This document shows positions 1 through 8,668 of a stretch of 64,000 nt of DNA, one piece after another; position 1 is the first letter of the stretch; every line of letters starts with the position of its first letter. The notes under the pieces were generated by a model. It did not search any database and was not told where the DNA came from. It saw only the letters and a list, made by a program, of their open reading frames with translations. The stretch covers positions 248,001 to 312,000 of the forward strand of contig NZ_FNOX01000010.1 in assembly GCF_900107155.1 (NCBI RefSeq), in the 5' to 3' direction. The position numbers and the translations under genes were made by a program. This stretch comes from Pseudomonas salomonii. GTDB lineage: Bacteria > Pseudomonadota > Gammaproteobacteria > Pseudomonadales > Pseudomonadaceae.

Positions 1-16
1 ACACCCTAAGACTCAT

Positions 17-105
17 GCGGGAGCGGGCTTGCTCGCGAAGGCGGTGTATCAGCAACAGATATATAGCCTGACACACCGCCTTCGCGAGCAATCCCGCTCC
101 CACAT
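17..105. repeat. REPIN (paired inverted REP palindromes)
   Basis: Two inverted copies of a GCGGGAGCGGGCTTGCTCGCGA-like palindrome facing each other (left arm about 17-48, right arm about 78-105) around a short non-conserved centre. This is the common extragenic repeat of fluorescens-group pseudomonads. It lies just downstream of the EIIB-like gene, past the end of the trehalose operon. Confidence 0.85.
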
Positions 106-124
106 TTTTGATCTGCGCCTGGCT

Positions 125-403
125 TCAGAGGCCAGTGAGCAAATGCACCACGCCGCCGCCCAACACCATCACCCCTGCAACACCCGCCGCCTTCAGCGCC
201 TGCGCATCCAGCCGCCCCGCATCCTGCAACTGCACCCGCACCCGCGTCAGTGCCACGCGCTGTTGCGACTTGAGGTTATCCACACCGCCCAATGCGTTCA
301 GCACCTCGGTCGACAACAGGCCCTGCGCCGGCGGCACCACCGCTTCGGCAATCAGATCCGGGGTCAGGGCCTTCCAGAACGCCCTTTGCAATTTCTCGAA
401 CAT
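125..403 (-). CDS. PTS EIIB-like domain protein lacking the phosphorylatable cysteine
   Basis: A 92-residue stand-alone protein matching the glucose-family EIIB fold (LGGVDNL near residue 38, a TRVRV segment where EIIB domains have C-x-T-R-L-R). In the EIIB half of the trehalose permease in this same window the corresponding segment reads HCVTRLRL; here it reads VALTRVRV, so alanine occupies the position of the cysteine that carries the phosphate. It starts 2 bp after the stop of the fused EIIA-HPr-EI gene and is surely co-transcribed with it. The fold is well supported. A normal phosphotransfer role is not possible with this residue, so a regulatory or structural part in the trehalose PTS is more likely (inference). 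Its length matches a single EIIB domain. Confidence 0.8.
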   Translation of the reverse strand: MFEKLQRAFWKALTPDLIAEAVVPPAQGLLSTEVLNALGGVDNLKSQQRVALTRVRVQLQDAGRLDAQALKAAGVAGVMVLGGGVVHLLTGL

Positions 404-405
404 GC

Positions 406-2937
406 TCAGTGCTCCACGACAGGTGAGGTTTCAACGGTGGCCGCGTGGTACAGGCGCAGGGCCTCGCGGACTTGGGCGGCTTCTTCGAGGCCGAGCACCT
501 GGCGGGCGATGATCTGGCAGTCGGCCAGGTCCAGCTCGCGCACGGTGGCCTTGATGGTCGGGATCAACGGCACGCTGACCGACAGCTCATCCACGCCCAG
601 CCCGATCAACACCGGCACCGCCAGTGCTTCAGACGCCAACGCGCCGCACACGCCGACCCACTTGCCATGGGCGTGGGCGGCCTTGACCGTGGTGGCAATC
701 AGGCGCAGCACCGACGGGTGAAAGCTGTCGGCCTGGCTGGCCAGACGCGGGTGGTCGCGGTCCATGGCCAGGGTGTATTGGGTAAGGTCATTGGTGCCGA
801 TGGAGAAGAAATCCACATGCGGCGCAAACACATCCGCCATCAGCGCCGCAGACGGTACTTCGATCATGATGCCCAGCTTTGGCAGCTCGGTAAGGCCCAG
901 CGCCGTGGCTTCCTCTTCAAGGATCTTGCGCGCCAGGTGCAGCTCCGACAGCAGGCTGACCATCGGCAGCATGATATGCAGCCGTGCGAAGCCGGCACTC
1001 GCCAGGATCGCGCGGAACTGCTCACGCAGCAATTGAGGGCGCTCAAGGCACAGGCGAATACCGCGCAAGCCGAGGAACGGGTTGGTCTCGCGCTCCATCG
1101 GCACATAGGCCAAGGGTTTGTCGCCGCCCACATCCAGGGTACGCACCACCAGATTGCGCTGGGTGCCCAGGGCTCGGGCGATGGCGCTGTAGGTGCCGGC
1201 CTGTTCCTCGGGGCTGGGCGCGCGGTTGCGGTCCAGGTAGAGGAACTCCGAGCGTAGCAGGCCGACGCCTTCACCGCCCAGGGCCAGGGCTTGTTCCACC
1301 TCCTGCAACGAGGCGACGTTGGCGGTGACCTCGACGTGATGACCATCGCGTGTGATGCCGGGCAAGGCGGCCTGCTCCACTTCACGCTCACGTCGCAGTA
1401 TGTGTTGCTTGCGCGTAGCCGCCAGTTGTTCGACAGCGGCCAGGTCAGGCTCCAGGTGCAGCTCGCCTTTGTCGGCATCGAGCAGCACCTGCTTGCCGTT
1501 GACCAGCGCCAGCGCCTGTGCCGGGACGCCGCACAACGACGGCAAACCAAGGGCACGCGCCAGGATCGCCACATGGCTGGTAGCGCCGCCGCCGACGGTG
1601 ACGAACCCCAACACTTTGCCCGTATCGAGGCCGGCGGTTTGGGAGGGGGTCAGTTGCTCGGCAATCACGATCGCACGATCCGGCAATTCCCAGGCGCTGT
1701 CCTCAATACCAAGGATCAACTTCAGCACACGCTGGCCAACATCGGCCAAATCCGCTGCGCGCTCAGCCAGCAACGCACTGCCCAGGCCGAGAAACAGCTT
1801 GGCGGTCGCGGCCGTGGCGCTGTTCCAGGCAAAGGCGGCGCTCTTGCCTTCGGTGAGCAGGCGATGGGCTTGCTCCAACAGGGTCGGGTCTTCAAGCAGT
1901 TCCTGATGGGCACGGAAGATCTCCGCCTGGGCGCTGCCAACCGCTTTGTCTTGCAACACTTGCAGCGCTTCGGTGGCTGCCAGTAAGGCGCGGGTCAGTG
2001 CGGCGTGTTCAACCGATTCACCCGCGCCCTGTTCCTCGATGTGCAGCTCGGGCTCCGCCACTTGAAACACCTGGCCAAACGCGGAGCCGGGCGAGGCACA
2101 TACGCCGCGCAACAAGGTCGCCGATGACTCGGGCGGCTGTGTTTCAACCGGCGCAACAGACTCCTCGACCGTCTCGCCGCAACCTTGCGCCAGCAGGGTT
2201 ACCAACGCCTTGATGGCGGCGTCGGCGTCCTCTCCCGCCGCACTCACTTGCAAGGTATCGCCCTGCACGGTTTGCAGCGCCATGATCGCCACCAATGACT
2301 TGGCGTTGGCGCTCTGGGTTTGCTTGTGCAGGTAAATGCTGGCGTTGAAACCTTTGGCCGTTTGCGCCAGTACGGCGGCCGGGCGTGCGTGCAAACCGTT
2401 GGCATTGGGCAACGTCAGCGGTTTGGAGAACAGTGCGTCGCCCGCCTCCTCGCCCGTGGTTCCAGAGGCCTCACCGGGTGAGACGTGCAACAGCGGCTGG
2501 CCCACGCCCACCGCGCCACTGCCCGGCATCAGCCACACAAAGGGCTCGCCGCTGACCACCAGCATCAAGGTCAGCAAACTGCGCGCATTAAGCGCCACGT
2601 AGTCGGCGTCGAACTCGATCAGGGGCTGCCCGACCTCGACCCGCTGGCCTTCCTCGACCAGGCGGGTGAAGCCCTTGCCGGCCAGGTGCACCGTGTCCAG
2701 GCCGATATGCATCAGCACCTGTACGCCATTGTCGCCGGTGACGCTGACCGCATGCCCGGTGTCCTGGATATTACTGATCACCCCGGCCAACGGCGCGCAC
2801 AGGGTCTGGGAGGTGGGATCGATGCACAGGCCATCGCCGATCATGCGGCTGGCAAACACCGGGTCAGGCACCTGGTCCAGGGCCAGCAGTACCCCGGACA
2901 AGGGCGCCAGCAGTTCCAGGGGTTGAGTTGTGGTCAT
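406..2937 (-). CDS. Fused PTS protein EIIA(Glc)-HPr-enzyme I
   Basis: An 843-residue multiphosphoryl transfer protein. Domains in order: EIIA of the glucose type (about 1-155; His62 in TGHAVS and the phospho-acceptor His77 in LMHIGLDTV), HPr (about 170-250; phospho-His183 in NGLHARPA) and enzyme I (about 275-843; phospho-His455 in GGGATSHVAIL, PEP-site segment SIGTNDLTQYT, and the C-terminal GVCGALAS cysteine motif). It takes phosphate from PEP and passes it through HPr and EIIA to the EIIB domain of the sugar permease. It resembles NagF/FruB-type fusions. With the EIIBC permease lacking its own EIIA 3 kb upstream in the same direction, it most likely energises trehalose uptake. The start ATG at 2937 gives the full EIIA domain. 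A REPIN separates it from the upstream porin gene, so whether it has its own promoter is unclear. Confidence 0.93.
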   Translation of the reverse strand: MTTTQPLELLAPLSGVLLALDQVPDPVFASRMIGDGLCIDPTSQTLCAPLAGVISNIQDTGHAVSVTGDNGVQVLMHIGLDTVHLAGKGFTRLVEEGQRVEVGQPLIEFDADYVALNARSLLTLMLVVSGEPFVWLMPGSGAVGVGQPLLHVSPGEASGTTGEEAGDALFSKPLTLPNANGLHARPAAVLAQTAKGFNASIYLHKQTQSANAKSLVAIMALQTVQGDTLQVSAAGEDADAAIKALVTLLAQGCGETVEESVAPVETQPPESSATLLRGVCASPGSAFGQVFQVAEPELHIEEQGAGESVEHAALTRALLAATEALQVLQDKAVGSAQAEIFRAHQELLEDPTLLEQAHRLLTEGKSAAFAWNSATAATAKLFLGLGSALLAERAADLADVGQRVLKLILGIEDSAWELPDRAIVIAEQLTPSQTAGLDTGKVLGFVTVGGGATSHVAILARALGLPSLCGVPAQALALVNGKQVLLDADKGELHLEPDLAAVEQLAATRKQHILRREREVEQAALPGITRDGHHVEVTANVASLQEVEQALALGGEGVGLLRSEFLYLDRNRAPSPEEQAGTYSAIARALGTQRNLVVRTLDVGGDKPLAYVPMERETNPFLGLRGIRLCLERPQLLREQFRAILASAGFARLHIMLPMVSLLSELHLARKILEEEATALGLTELPKLGIMIEVPSAALMADVFAPHVDFFSIGTNDLTQYTLAMDRDHPRLASQADSFHPSVLRLIATTVKAAHAHGKWVGVCGALASEALAVPVLIGLGVDELSVSVPLIPTIKATVRELDLADCQIIARQVLGLEEAAQVREALRLYHAATVETSPVVEH

Positions 2938-3008
2938 GACTTCACCTGCTGTTTTGTTCTGTAAAAATCATAGGGCGAATGCAGAACCCAAAGCTGACGA
3001 CGATCCAA

Positions 3009-3115
3009 TGTGGGAGCGGCGGTGCGACGATTCGACTTGCTCGCGAAAGCGCTGTATCAGGCAGCACATGTATTGAATGACCCACCGTATTCGCGAGCAA
3101 GCCCGCTCCCACATT
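3009..3115. repeat. REPIN
   Basis: Inverted pair of GTGGGAGCGG..CTTGCTCGCGA and TCGCGAGCAAGCCCGCTCCCACA palindromes between the porin stop and the fused PTS gene. The left arm carries an insertion of about ten bases (GGTGCGACGA) compared with the right arm, so the pair is slightly imperfect. Confidence 0.85.
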
Positions 3116-3137
3116 TGGTTCGTGTACACCCAAAGGT

Positions 3138-4358
3138 TTACTTCCACCAGTATTCGACTTGCACACCCACATTCGAGCCATGCCGCGCCGTGCCGTAGGC
3201 GCCGGTGTCGGACAACGCCGAGCCCGCCGCCAGTTCATTCGCCGCACGCTTGGCCGCTTCGTTCCAGCTTGCATAGGTGTAGTACAACCGCACTTCCGGC
3301 CGTGCCCAGAAATCCGGGCCATTGGGCGACCAGGTCGGGGCGAAGGTGAATTTGCTCAGCTTGCGCGTGCCGCCGGCAGCCTCGACTTGATCATGCCCAA
3401 GCTCGGTGACCAGTTTGAACTGTTCGCTGATGGCGTAGGCCGGGCGCACGCCGATGGACATCCAGGTCTGGTCCTGGCTGCCGGGGCGAATATCCTTCTG
3501 ATACACCGCCTCGACCTGCCCGCCGAAACGCGGCGTTACCTGCCAGTCGAAAAACTCCACGGCGCGGTAGCTTTTGCTGCTCTTGTCCAAGGCGGTATCG
3601 CCGGTATAGCCCAAGCCCGTGCCGGGGCCTTCGCCGTACTGCAAGGCGAATTTGTTCTTGCCGCCGAGAAACGCTTTTTGCACATGCTGCGCAGTGATCG
3701 CCCAACCGCTGTTGGCCTCACGCCCACCGGCTTTTTCTATATAGCTCAAGCCAAATTCCAGCTCACCGCCGGGGTTGGTCTTGAAGCCCGCCACGTTGAA
3801 GTCGTGACGGGTGGCGTATTCCTTCTGGTACAGGTTGTCCTTGCGCGACAGGGCGTAGCTGTATTTGAGGTCGCCGATTTTGACGTCCTCGACACCGCCG
3901 CCCGTGGCGCTCTGGTTCCAGTAGTAGAAGTCGGAGATATGGATGTCGTTACGCTTGTAGTAACGGCGCCCCGCCCACACCGAGCCGCCATTAAGGCTGG
4001 GCAGGTTGGACCACTGCGCATACATCTGCGGCATGCGCGCCGAGCCGTTGTCTTCTCCCTGAAACTTCAGGGCTCGGTCGTATTTGTTGTACAACGAGGC
4101 CATGGCATCGACGCTCAGCACCGAGCCGTCGTCGAGGGTCAGCAGGTCCTGGCGCAATTCGAATTCGGCGTACTGCTCGCATTCGTTGCCCAGACGGTAT
4201 TTGGATTGCGCCCCCGGCAGTTGGAAACATTGCTGTTTGCCACTGCCCGTTGAAGTCCCCGCGCCGCTGCGCAAATAGCCGGCAAACTCCAGGGCTTGAA
4301 CGGCAAAAGGTGCAGTAAGGCATGACGTAATGAGGCCCAGCTTTATTGTTGTTTTCAT
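3138..4358 (-). CDS. LamB-type carbohydrate porin (maltoporin family)
   Basis: A 406-residue outer-membrane porin. The N-terminus has a Sec signal peptide (MKTTIKLGLITSCLTAPFA, cleavage near QA|LEF), then LEFAGYLRSGAG, a start typical of maltoporin-family proteins. The aromatic- and glycine-rich amphipathic strands (VWAGRRYYKRNDIHISDFYYW) and the terminal EYWWK suit an 18-strand barrel. ATG at 4358 has a GGAG Shine-Dalgarno 7-8 bases upstream. It lies 74 bp after the phosphotrehalase gene in the same direction, so it most likely admits trehalose through the outer membrane (inference from context). Sugar specificity cannot be read from sequence alone. Confidence 0.9.
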   Translation of the reverse strand: MKTTIKLGLITSCLTAPFAVQALEFAGYLRSGAGTSTGSGKQQCFQLPGAQSKYRLGNECEQYAEFELRQDLLTLDDGSVLSVDAMASLYNKYDRALKFQGEDNGSARMPQMYAQWSNLPSLNGGSVWAGRRYYKRNDIHISDFYYWNQSATGGGVEDVKIGDLKYSYALSRKDNLYQKEYATRHDFNVAGFKTNPGGELEFGLSYIEKAGGREANSGWAITAQHVQKAFLGGKNKFALQYGEGPGTGLGYTGDTALDKSSKSYRAVEFFDWQVTPRFGGQVEAVYQKDIRPGSQDQTWMSIGVRPAYAISEQFKLVTELGHDQVEAAGGTRKLSKFTFAPTWSPNGPDFWARPEVRLYYTYASWNEAAKRAANELAAGSALSDTGAYGTARHGSNVGVQVEYWWK

Positions 4359-4432
4359 GAAGCACTCCGGTATTTTTATTATGTTTTTGGGTGAAGCGCC
4401 CCCGCACTCCCATACGGGGGTTGCAGCGGGTC

Positions 4433-6079
4433 TCAGTCCTTGAGGTGCAACACAAACGATTCATACGGGCGCAACAGCACCGTGCTCGCACGCACAGGGC
4501 AGTCGGGGTAGTTGCTGATCAGCAGGCGTTGCTCGCTGGCCGCGCTGATGACGCCTTCGGGCAGTTGGATTTCGCAGGGCTTGCCATAAAAGTTGTTCAG
4601 CACCAGCAAGCGCTCGCCCTGGCCTTCGCGCAGGTAAGCCCAGACTTGCAGGTGGTCCTGCAGCAACTGGCGATAAACTCCGTTCTGGATCAGCGGTTCG
4701 TTGCGGCGCATGGCGATGAGTGCGCGGTAGTGATGCAGCACCGAATCGGGGTCATCCAACTGGCTTTCGACGTTGATCTGCGCCGCGTTGGCCGGGATGC
4801 CGATCCACGGTTCGCCACGGGTGAAACCGGCATTGGCCTGGGTGTTCCACTGCATCGGCGTGCGGCTGTTGTCGCGTGACTTCTGCATGATCGCCGCCAT
4901 GCTCGACGCCTCGGACTCACCGGCATCACGCTTGAGGCGGAAGATGTTCAGAGTCTCGACATCGCGGTACTGCTCGATCTTGTCGAAACCCGGGTTGGTC
5001 ATGCCCAGCTCTTCGCCCTGGTACACATACGGCGTGCCCTGGAGGAAGTGCAGCGCGGTAGCAAGCATCTTGGCCGAGACCACACGGTACTCGCCGTCGT
5101 TGCCAAAACGCGAGACCACCCGCGGCTGGTCGTGGTTACACCAGAACAGTGCGTTCCAGCCGCCACCGGCCTGCATGCCCAGTTGCCAGTCAGAGAAAAT
5201 CCGCTTGAGTTGCAGGAAGTCGAAGTCGGCCTTCACCCACTTTTGCAGGTTCGGGTAATCGACTTTCAGGTGATGAAAATTGAAGGTCATCGACAGCTCT
5301 TTGGACGCCGGATTCGAATAACGAATGCAGTGCTCAAGGCTGGTGGACGACATCTCGCCGACATTGATCAGGTCGTGCCCTTCGAAGACTTCGCGGTGCA
5401 TTTGCTGCAGGTATTCATGCACGTTCGGACCGTCGGTGTAGAAGCGCCGGCCATCGCTGTGGTCTTCGGGGAAATCGGCGGGTTTGGAGATCAGGTTGAT
5501 CACGTCCAGGCGGAAGCCGCCCACGCCCTTGTCACGCCAGAAGCGCATCAACTTGAACACCTCGGCGCGCACCTTGGGGTTGTCCCAATTGAGGTCAGCC
5601 TGGGTGTGGTCGAACAGGTGCAGGAAGTACTGGCCGGTTTGCGCTTCATACTCCCAGGCCGAGCCGCCGAACTTGGATTCCCAGTTGTTCGGCTGGTCGC
5701 GCCAGATATAGAAGTCACGGTACGGGTTGTCGAGGCTGCTGCGCGCCTGCTGGAACCACTCATGCTCGATGGAGGTGTGGTTGACCACGATGTCGAGCAT
5801 CAGCTTGATGCCACGCTTGGCCGCTTCGCTGATCAGCAGGTCGCAGTCGGCCATGGTCCCGTAGCTGGGGTCGATGGCGTAGTAGTCGCTGATGTCATAG
5901 CCGTTGTCGCGTTGCGGCGAGCGCAGGAACGGGGTGATCCACAGGCAATCCACACCCAGCCACTTGAGGTAGTCGAGTTTGTCCACGATGCCCAGCAGGT
6001 CACCGGTGGCGTTACCCGCGTGGCTGTGGAAGCTTTTGGGGTAGATCTGGTAGATCACCGAGTGTTGCCAGGCTTGCAT
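4433..6079 (-). CDS. treC: Alpha,alpha-phosphotrehalase (trehalose-6-phosphate hydrolase)
   Basis: A 548-residue GH13 enzyme that splits cytoplasmic trehalose-6-phosphate into glucose and glucose-6-phosphate. It begins QAWQHSVIYQIYPKSF, the usual start of this family. GH13 signatures are visible: DIVVNH, GGFRLDV (nucleophile Asp192), NVGEMSS (acid Glu242) and CNHDQPR (transition-state Asp). An upstream in-frame TTG at 6094 exists, but ATG 6079 is preferred because AAGGA sits 8 bases ahead of it. It is downstream of the trehalose permease and upstream of the porin on the same strand. A REPIN occupies the treP-treC gap. Confidence 0.95.
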   Translation of the reverse strand: MQAWQHSVIYQIYPKSFHSHAGNATGDLLGIVDKLDYLKWLGVDCLWITPFLRSPQRDNGYDISDYYAIDPSYGTMADCDLLISEAAKRGIKLMLDIVVNHTSIEHEWFQQARSSLDNPYRDFYIWRDQPNNWESKFGGSAWEYEAQTGQYFLHLFDHTQADLNWDNPKVRAEVFKLMRFWRDKGVGGFRLDVINLISKPADFPEDHSDGRRFYTDGPNVHEYLQQMHREVFEGHDLINVGEMSSTSLEHCIRYSNPASKELSMTFNFHHLKVDYPNLQKWVKADFDFLQLKRIFSDWQLGMQAGGGWNALFWCNHDQPRVVSRFGNDGEYRVVSAKMLATALHFLQGTPYVYQGEELGMTNPGFDKIEQYRDVETLNIFRLKRDAGESEASSMAAIMQKSRDNSRTPMQWNTQANAGFTRGEPWIGIPANAAQINVESQLDDPDSVLHHYRALIAMRRNEPLIQNGVYRQLLQDHLQVWAYLREGQGERLLVLNNFYGKPCEIQLPEGVISAASEQRLLISNYPDCPVRASTVLLRPYESFVLHLKD

Positions 6080-6120
6080 GGTGGGTTCCTTCAATTGAGT
6101 TGTGGGCTGGCTTTGAGGGC

Positions 6121-6195
6121 CTCATCGCGGGCAAGCCCGGCTCCCACAGTTGCAATGCATTCCAACCTGTGGGAGCTGGCTTGTCCGCGAAAGCG
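6121..6195. repeat. REPIN between treP and treC
   Basis: Inverted pair TCGCGGGCAAGCCCGGCTCCCACA / TGTGGGAGCTGGCTTGTCCGCGA with a 20-odd base centre, inside the treP-treC transcript. It belongs to a different sub-type (GCGGGCAAGCCCGGCTCC) from the copies at 17-105 and 3009-3115. Confidence 0.85.
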
Positions 6196-6200
6196 GTCGA

Positions 6201-7643
6201 TCAGGCGACCCGATATCCCGGCCGAACGATCTTCATGCTCAACGCACAGGTCAGAACAAACGGCACGACCATGGCGATGACCATCCCGATCACAAAACTG
6301 GGGATGAACTGCGGAATGATCGAGATAAACCCAGGCAAGCCACCCACGCCGATGGCCGAGGCCGTCACCTTGTTCAGCGACAGGAAAATGCTGCCCAGCG
6401 CCGAGCCGAGCAGCGCGGCATAGAACGGAAACTTGAAGCGCAGGTTCACGCCAAACATCGCCGGTTCCGTAATGCCGAAGTAAGCGGAAATCGCCGAGGT
6501 CGAGGCCATGCTTTTGTCCCGCGCGTTGCGGGTCATGTAGAACACGCCCAGTGCGGCGCTGCCCTGGGCCAGGTTGGACATCACGATCATCGGCCAGATA
6601 AAGGTGCCGCCCTGGGTGGAGATAAGTTGCAGGTCCACGGCGAGGAACATGTGGTGCATGCCGGTGATCACCAGCGGCGCGTACAACAGGCCGAAAATCG
6701 CCCCACCGACCATCGGCGCCAGGTCAAACAGGGTGACCACGCCTTCGGTGATGAGGATGCCGAGGTGACGGGTCACCGGGCCAATGATGGCCAGCGCCAG
6801 CACGCCGGTGACCACGATGGTGGTGATCGGCACCACGAGCAGTTGGATGGCATTAGGCACGCGAGCCCGCAGCCATTTCTCGATCACGCTCATCACATAG
6901 GCCGCCATCAGGATCGGCAGGATCTGCCCCTGATAACCCACCTTCTCAATCTTGAACCAACCGAAAATATCGAAGTACGGCAGGCTCTGGCCATCGAGCC
7001 CGGCCACGGCCTTGCCGTAGTTCCAGGCGTTGAGCAGGTCCGGGTGCACCAGCATCAGGCCGAGCACGATGCCGAGGATTTCACTGCCGCCAAAACGCTT
7101 GGCCGCCGACCAGCCCACCAGCGCCGGCAGGAACACGAATGAGGTATTGGCCATCAGGTTGATCAGGCTCCACAGGCCATCCAGGTTCGGATACGCCTCC
7201 AGCAGCGTCTGGCCCTCGATGAACATGCCCTTGGCGCCCATCAGGTTGTTCACGCCCATCAACAGGCCGGCGATGATCAGCGCGGGCAGGATCGGCATGA
7301 ACACGTCGGAAAATACCCGCACCAGACGCTGCATGGCGTTGGTCTTGTCGGCGCCCTTCTGCTTGACGTCGGCAATGGTCGAAGCCGCAAGCCCCGTCTG
7401 CTCACGCAGGGCGGCATAGACCTTTTCCACTTCGCCGGGGCCGATCACCACCTGGAACAGGCCACCGGTGAAGAACGAGCCCTTGACCAGATCGACCTGG
7501 TTCAACGCGCTGCCGTTGACCAGGCTCGGGTCCTTGAGCGCCAGGCGCAGGCGGGTCACGCAGTGGGCGGCTTGCTCAACGTTGTCACTGCCCCCGAGGT
7601 TCTCGAGAATCTCGCGGGCAATATTGGAATAGTCGTGGCTCAT
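6201..7643 (-). CDS. treP: PTS trehalose permease EIIBC
   Basis: A 480-residue membrane permease that imports trehalose and phosphorylates it to trehalose-6-phosphate. Residues 1-80 are the EIIB domain with phosphorylatable Cys28 in HCVTRLRL; residues 105-480 form the EIIC membrane domain, with many hydrophobic segments (ILPALIIAGLLMGVNNL, FLPALVGWSAAKRFGG, PLVITGMHHMFLAVDLQL). There is no EIIA domain, consistent with EIIA being supplied by the fused EIIA-HPr-EI downstream. The choice of trehalose over other sucrose/glucose-family sugars rests on treC and treR next door. This is the first gene after the two operators at 7709-7751, and it is probably repressed by TreR. Confidence 0.93.
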   Translation of the reverse strand: MSHDYSNIAREILENLGGSDNVEQAAHCVTRLRLALKDPSLVNGSALNQVDLVKGSFFTGGLFQVVIGPGEVEKVYAALREQTGLAASTIADVKQKGADKTNAMQRLVRVFSDVFMPILPALIIAGLLMGVNNLMGAKGMFIEGQTLLEAYPNLDGLWSLINLMANTSFVFLPALVGWSAAKRFGGSEILGIVLGLMLVHPDLLNAWNYGKAVAGLDGQSLPYFDIFGWFKIEKVGYQGQILPILMAAYVMSVIEKWLRARVPNAIQLLVVPITTIVVTGVLALAIIGPVTRHLGILITEGVVTLFDLAPMVGGAIFGLLYAPLVITGMHHMFLAVDLQLISTQGGTFIWPMIVMSNLAQGSAALGVFYMTRNARDKSMASTSAISAYFGITEPAMFGVNLRFKFPFYAALLGSALGSIFLSLNKVTASAIGVGGLPGFISIIPQFIPSFVIGMVIAMVVPFVLTCALSMKIVRPGYRVA

Positions 7644-7703
7644 GCTTGGTTTCCACTTTGGTTTTTTTATTTGAGGGCAGTCATTGGCAGCACGCCGTGG
7701 CCA

Positions 7704-7732
7704 AAAGTACTCGTATGTACGAGTTAAATCAA
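7704..7732 (-). promoter_or_regulatory. Candidate treP promoter overlapping operator 1
   Basis: On the minus strand, TTGATT (7732-7727) and TACTTT (7709-7704) are separated by 17 bases. The -35 box is reasonable and the -10 box is poor (3 of 6). The spacer is almost exactly the operator palindrome, which is how a GntR repressor would block RNA polymerase. This is inference from pattern only. Confidence 0.4.
7709..7724. promoter_or_regulatory. TreR operator 1
   Basis: ACTCGTATGTACGAGT: seven-base arms ACTCGTA and TACGAGT around TG, a perfect inverted repeat. Located in the treP-treR divergent intergenic region; near-identical to operator 2, with centres 26 bp apart. Assignment to TreR is inferred from position. 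Confidence 0.7.
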
Positions 7733-7733
7733 C

Positions 7734-7751
7734 AACTCGTCTGTACGAGTT
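7734..7751. promoter_or_regulatory. TreR operator 2
   Basis: AACTCGTCTGTACGAGTT: arms AACTCGT/ACGAGTT around a CTGT centre, sharing 15 of 16 core bases with operator 1. The 26 bp centre-to-centre distance is about two and a half helical turns. Two sites suggest cooperative binding by a dimeric GntR/HutC repressor (inference). Confidence 0.7.
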
Positions 7752-7894
7752 ACATTAAGTTTAATTTTCCGAATTGGAAGTCAGACATTTCCCTGATTCC
7801 ACGCAGGTCCAATGGACAAAGCCCACCTCTGCCACTAAGGTTCCTGCCTTGAACGCGCCGTTCACCTTCATCAAGCCGGCACAGAGCCATCCCC

Positions 7895-8599
7895 ATGAGC
7901 AAATACAACCAGATCTATACGGATCTGCTTGCCAGCATCACCACTGAACGCCTGCAACGCGGTACGCGCCTTCCCTCTGAAACCGAACTGATGGACGCCT
8001 ACCAGGCCAGCCGTGGCACGGTGCGCCGCGCCATCGAGCAGTTGCAGGAGCGTGGGTTTGCGCAAAAAATCCACGGCAAGGGCACCTTTGTGTTGTCGCC
8101 CAACCCCATCGAGTTCCAACTGGGCGGCATCGTCAGCTTCCACGAAACCCACGCTGACTTGGGCGATGACGTACGCACCGAGGTGGTCGAATTCAGCCAG
8201 TTCCCGCTCGAAGGCGCGCTGCTGCAACACATCGAAGCCGCCCCCGGCACCTTGATTACCCGCATCAAACGGGTACGGCGCATCGGCGGCAAACGGGTGA
8301 TCCTGGACATCAACCACTTTGTGGCTGACGTGATTCCAGGCCTGGACCGCGACATCGCCGAGCAGTCGATCTATGCGTTTATCGAACAGACGCTGGAGCT
8401 GCAGATCAGCTACGCACAACGCACCATCGAAGCCCTGCCGCGCAGCAAGGACGACCAGGCGCATTTGGATCTGGATGGGCAAAGCCATGTGATTGTGGTG
8501 AGCAACCAGACGTTTTTGCAGGATGGAAGGCAGTTCGAGTACACCGAGTCGCGGCATACGCTGGATAAGTTTTACTTTTCGGATATTGCCCGGCGGTGA
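7895..8599 (+). CDS. treR: Trehalose operon repressor, GntR/HutC family
   Basis: A 234-residue regulator. Residues 1-70 are a GntR winged helix (YNQIYTDLLASI, then RLPSETELMDAYQASRGTVRRAIEQL), and residues 85-230 are a UTRA effector domain (EFQLGGIVSF...ITRIKRVRRIGGKRVILDINHF). The family usually senses trehalose-6-phosphate when found beside treP/treC. It is divergent from treP across 251 bp that contain two matched palindromes. The ribosome binding site ahead of ATG 7895 is weak, which may keep repressor level low. Confidence 0.92.
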   Translation: MSKYNQIYTDLLASITTERLQRGTRLPSETELMDAYQASRGTVRRAIEQLQERGFAQKIHGKGTFVLSPNPIEFQLGGIVSFHETHADLGDDVRTEVVEFSQFPLEGALLQHIEAAPGTLITRIKRVRRIGGKRVILDINHFVADVIPGLDRDIAEQSIYAFIEQTLELQISYAQRTIEALPRSKDDQAHLDLDGQSHVIVVSNQTFLQDGRQFEYTESRHTLDKFYFSDIARR

Positions 8600-8668
8600 C
8601 GGCTGATCTAACTATGTAGCACCTGACACCCTTGCACCTTTGGGACCCTCGCCGTTCTTTATCGACGG

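Noticed and set aside
3009..3115. REPIN palindromes as transcription terminators
   Set aside because: No U-tract follows and the same units recur in unrelated places, including inside the treP-treC transcript; they are better called repeats, though they may affect mRNA stability.
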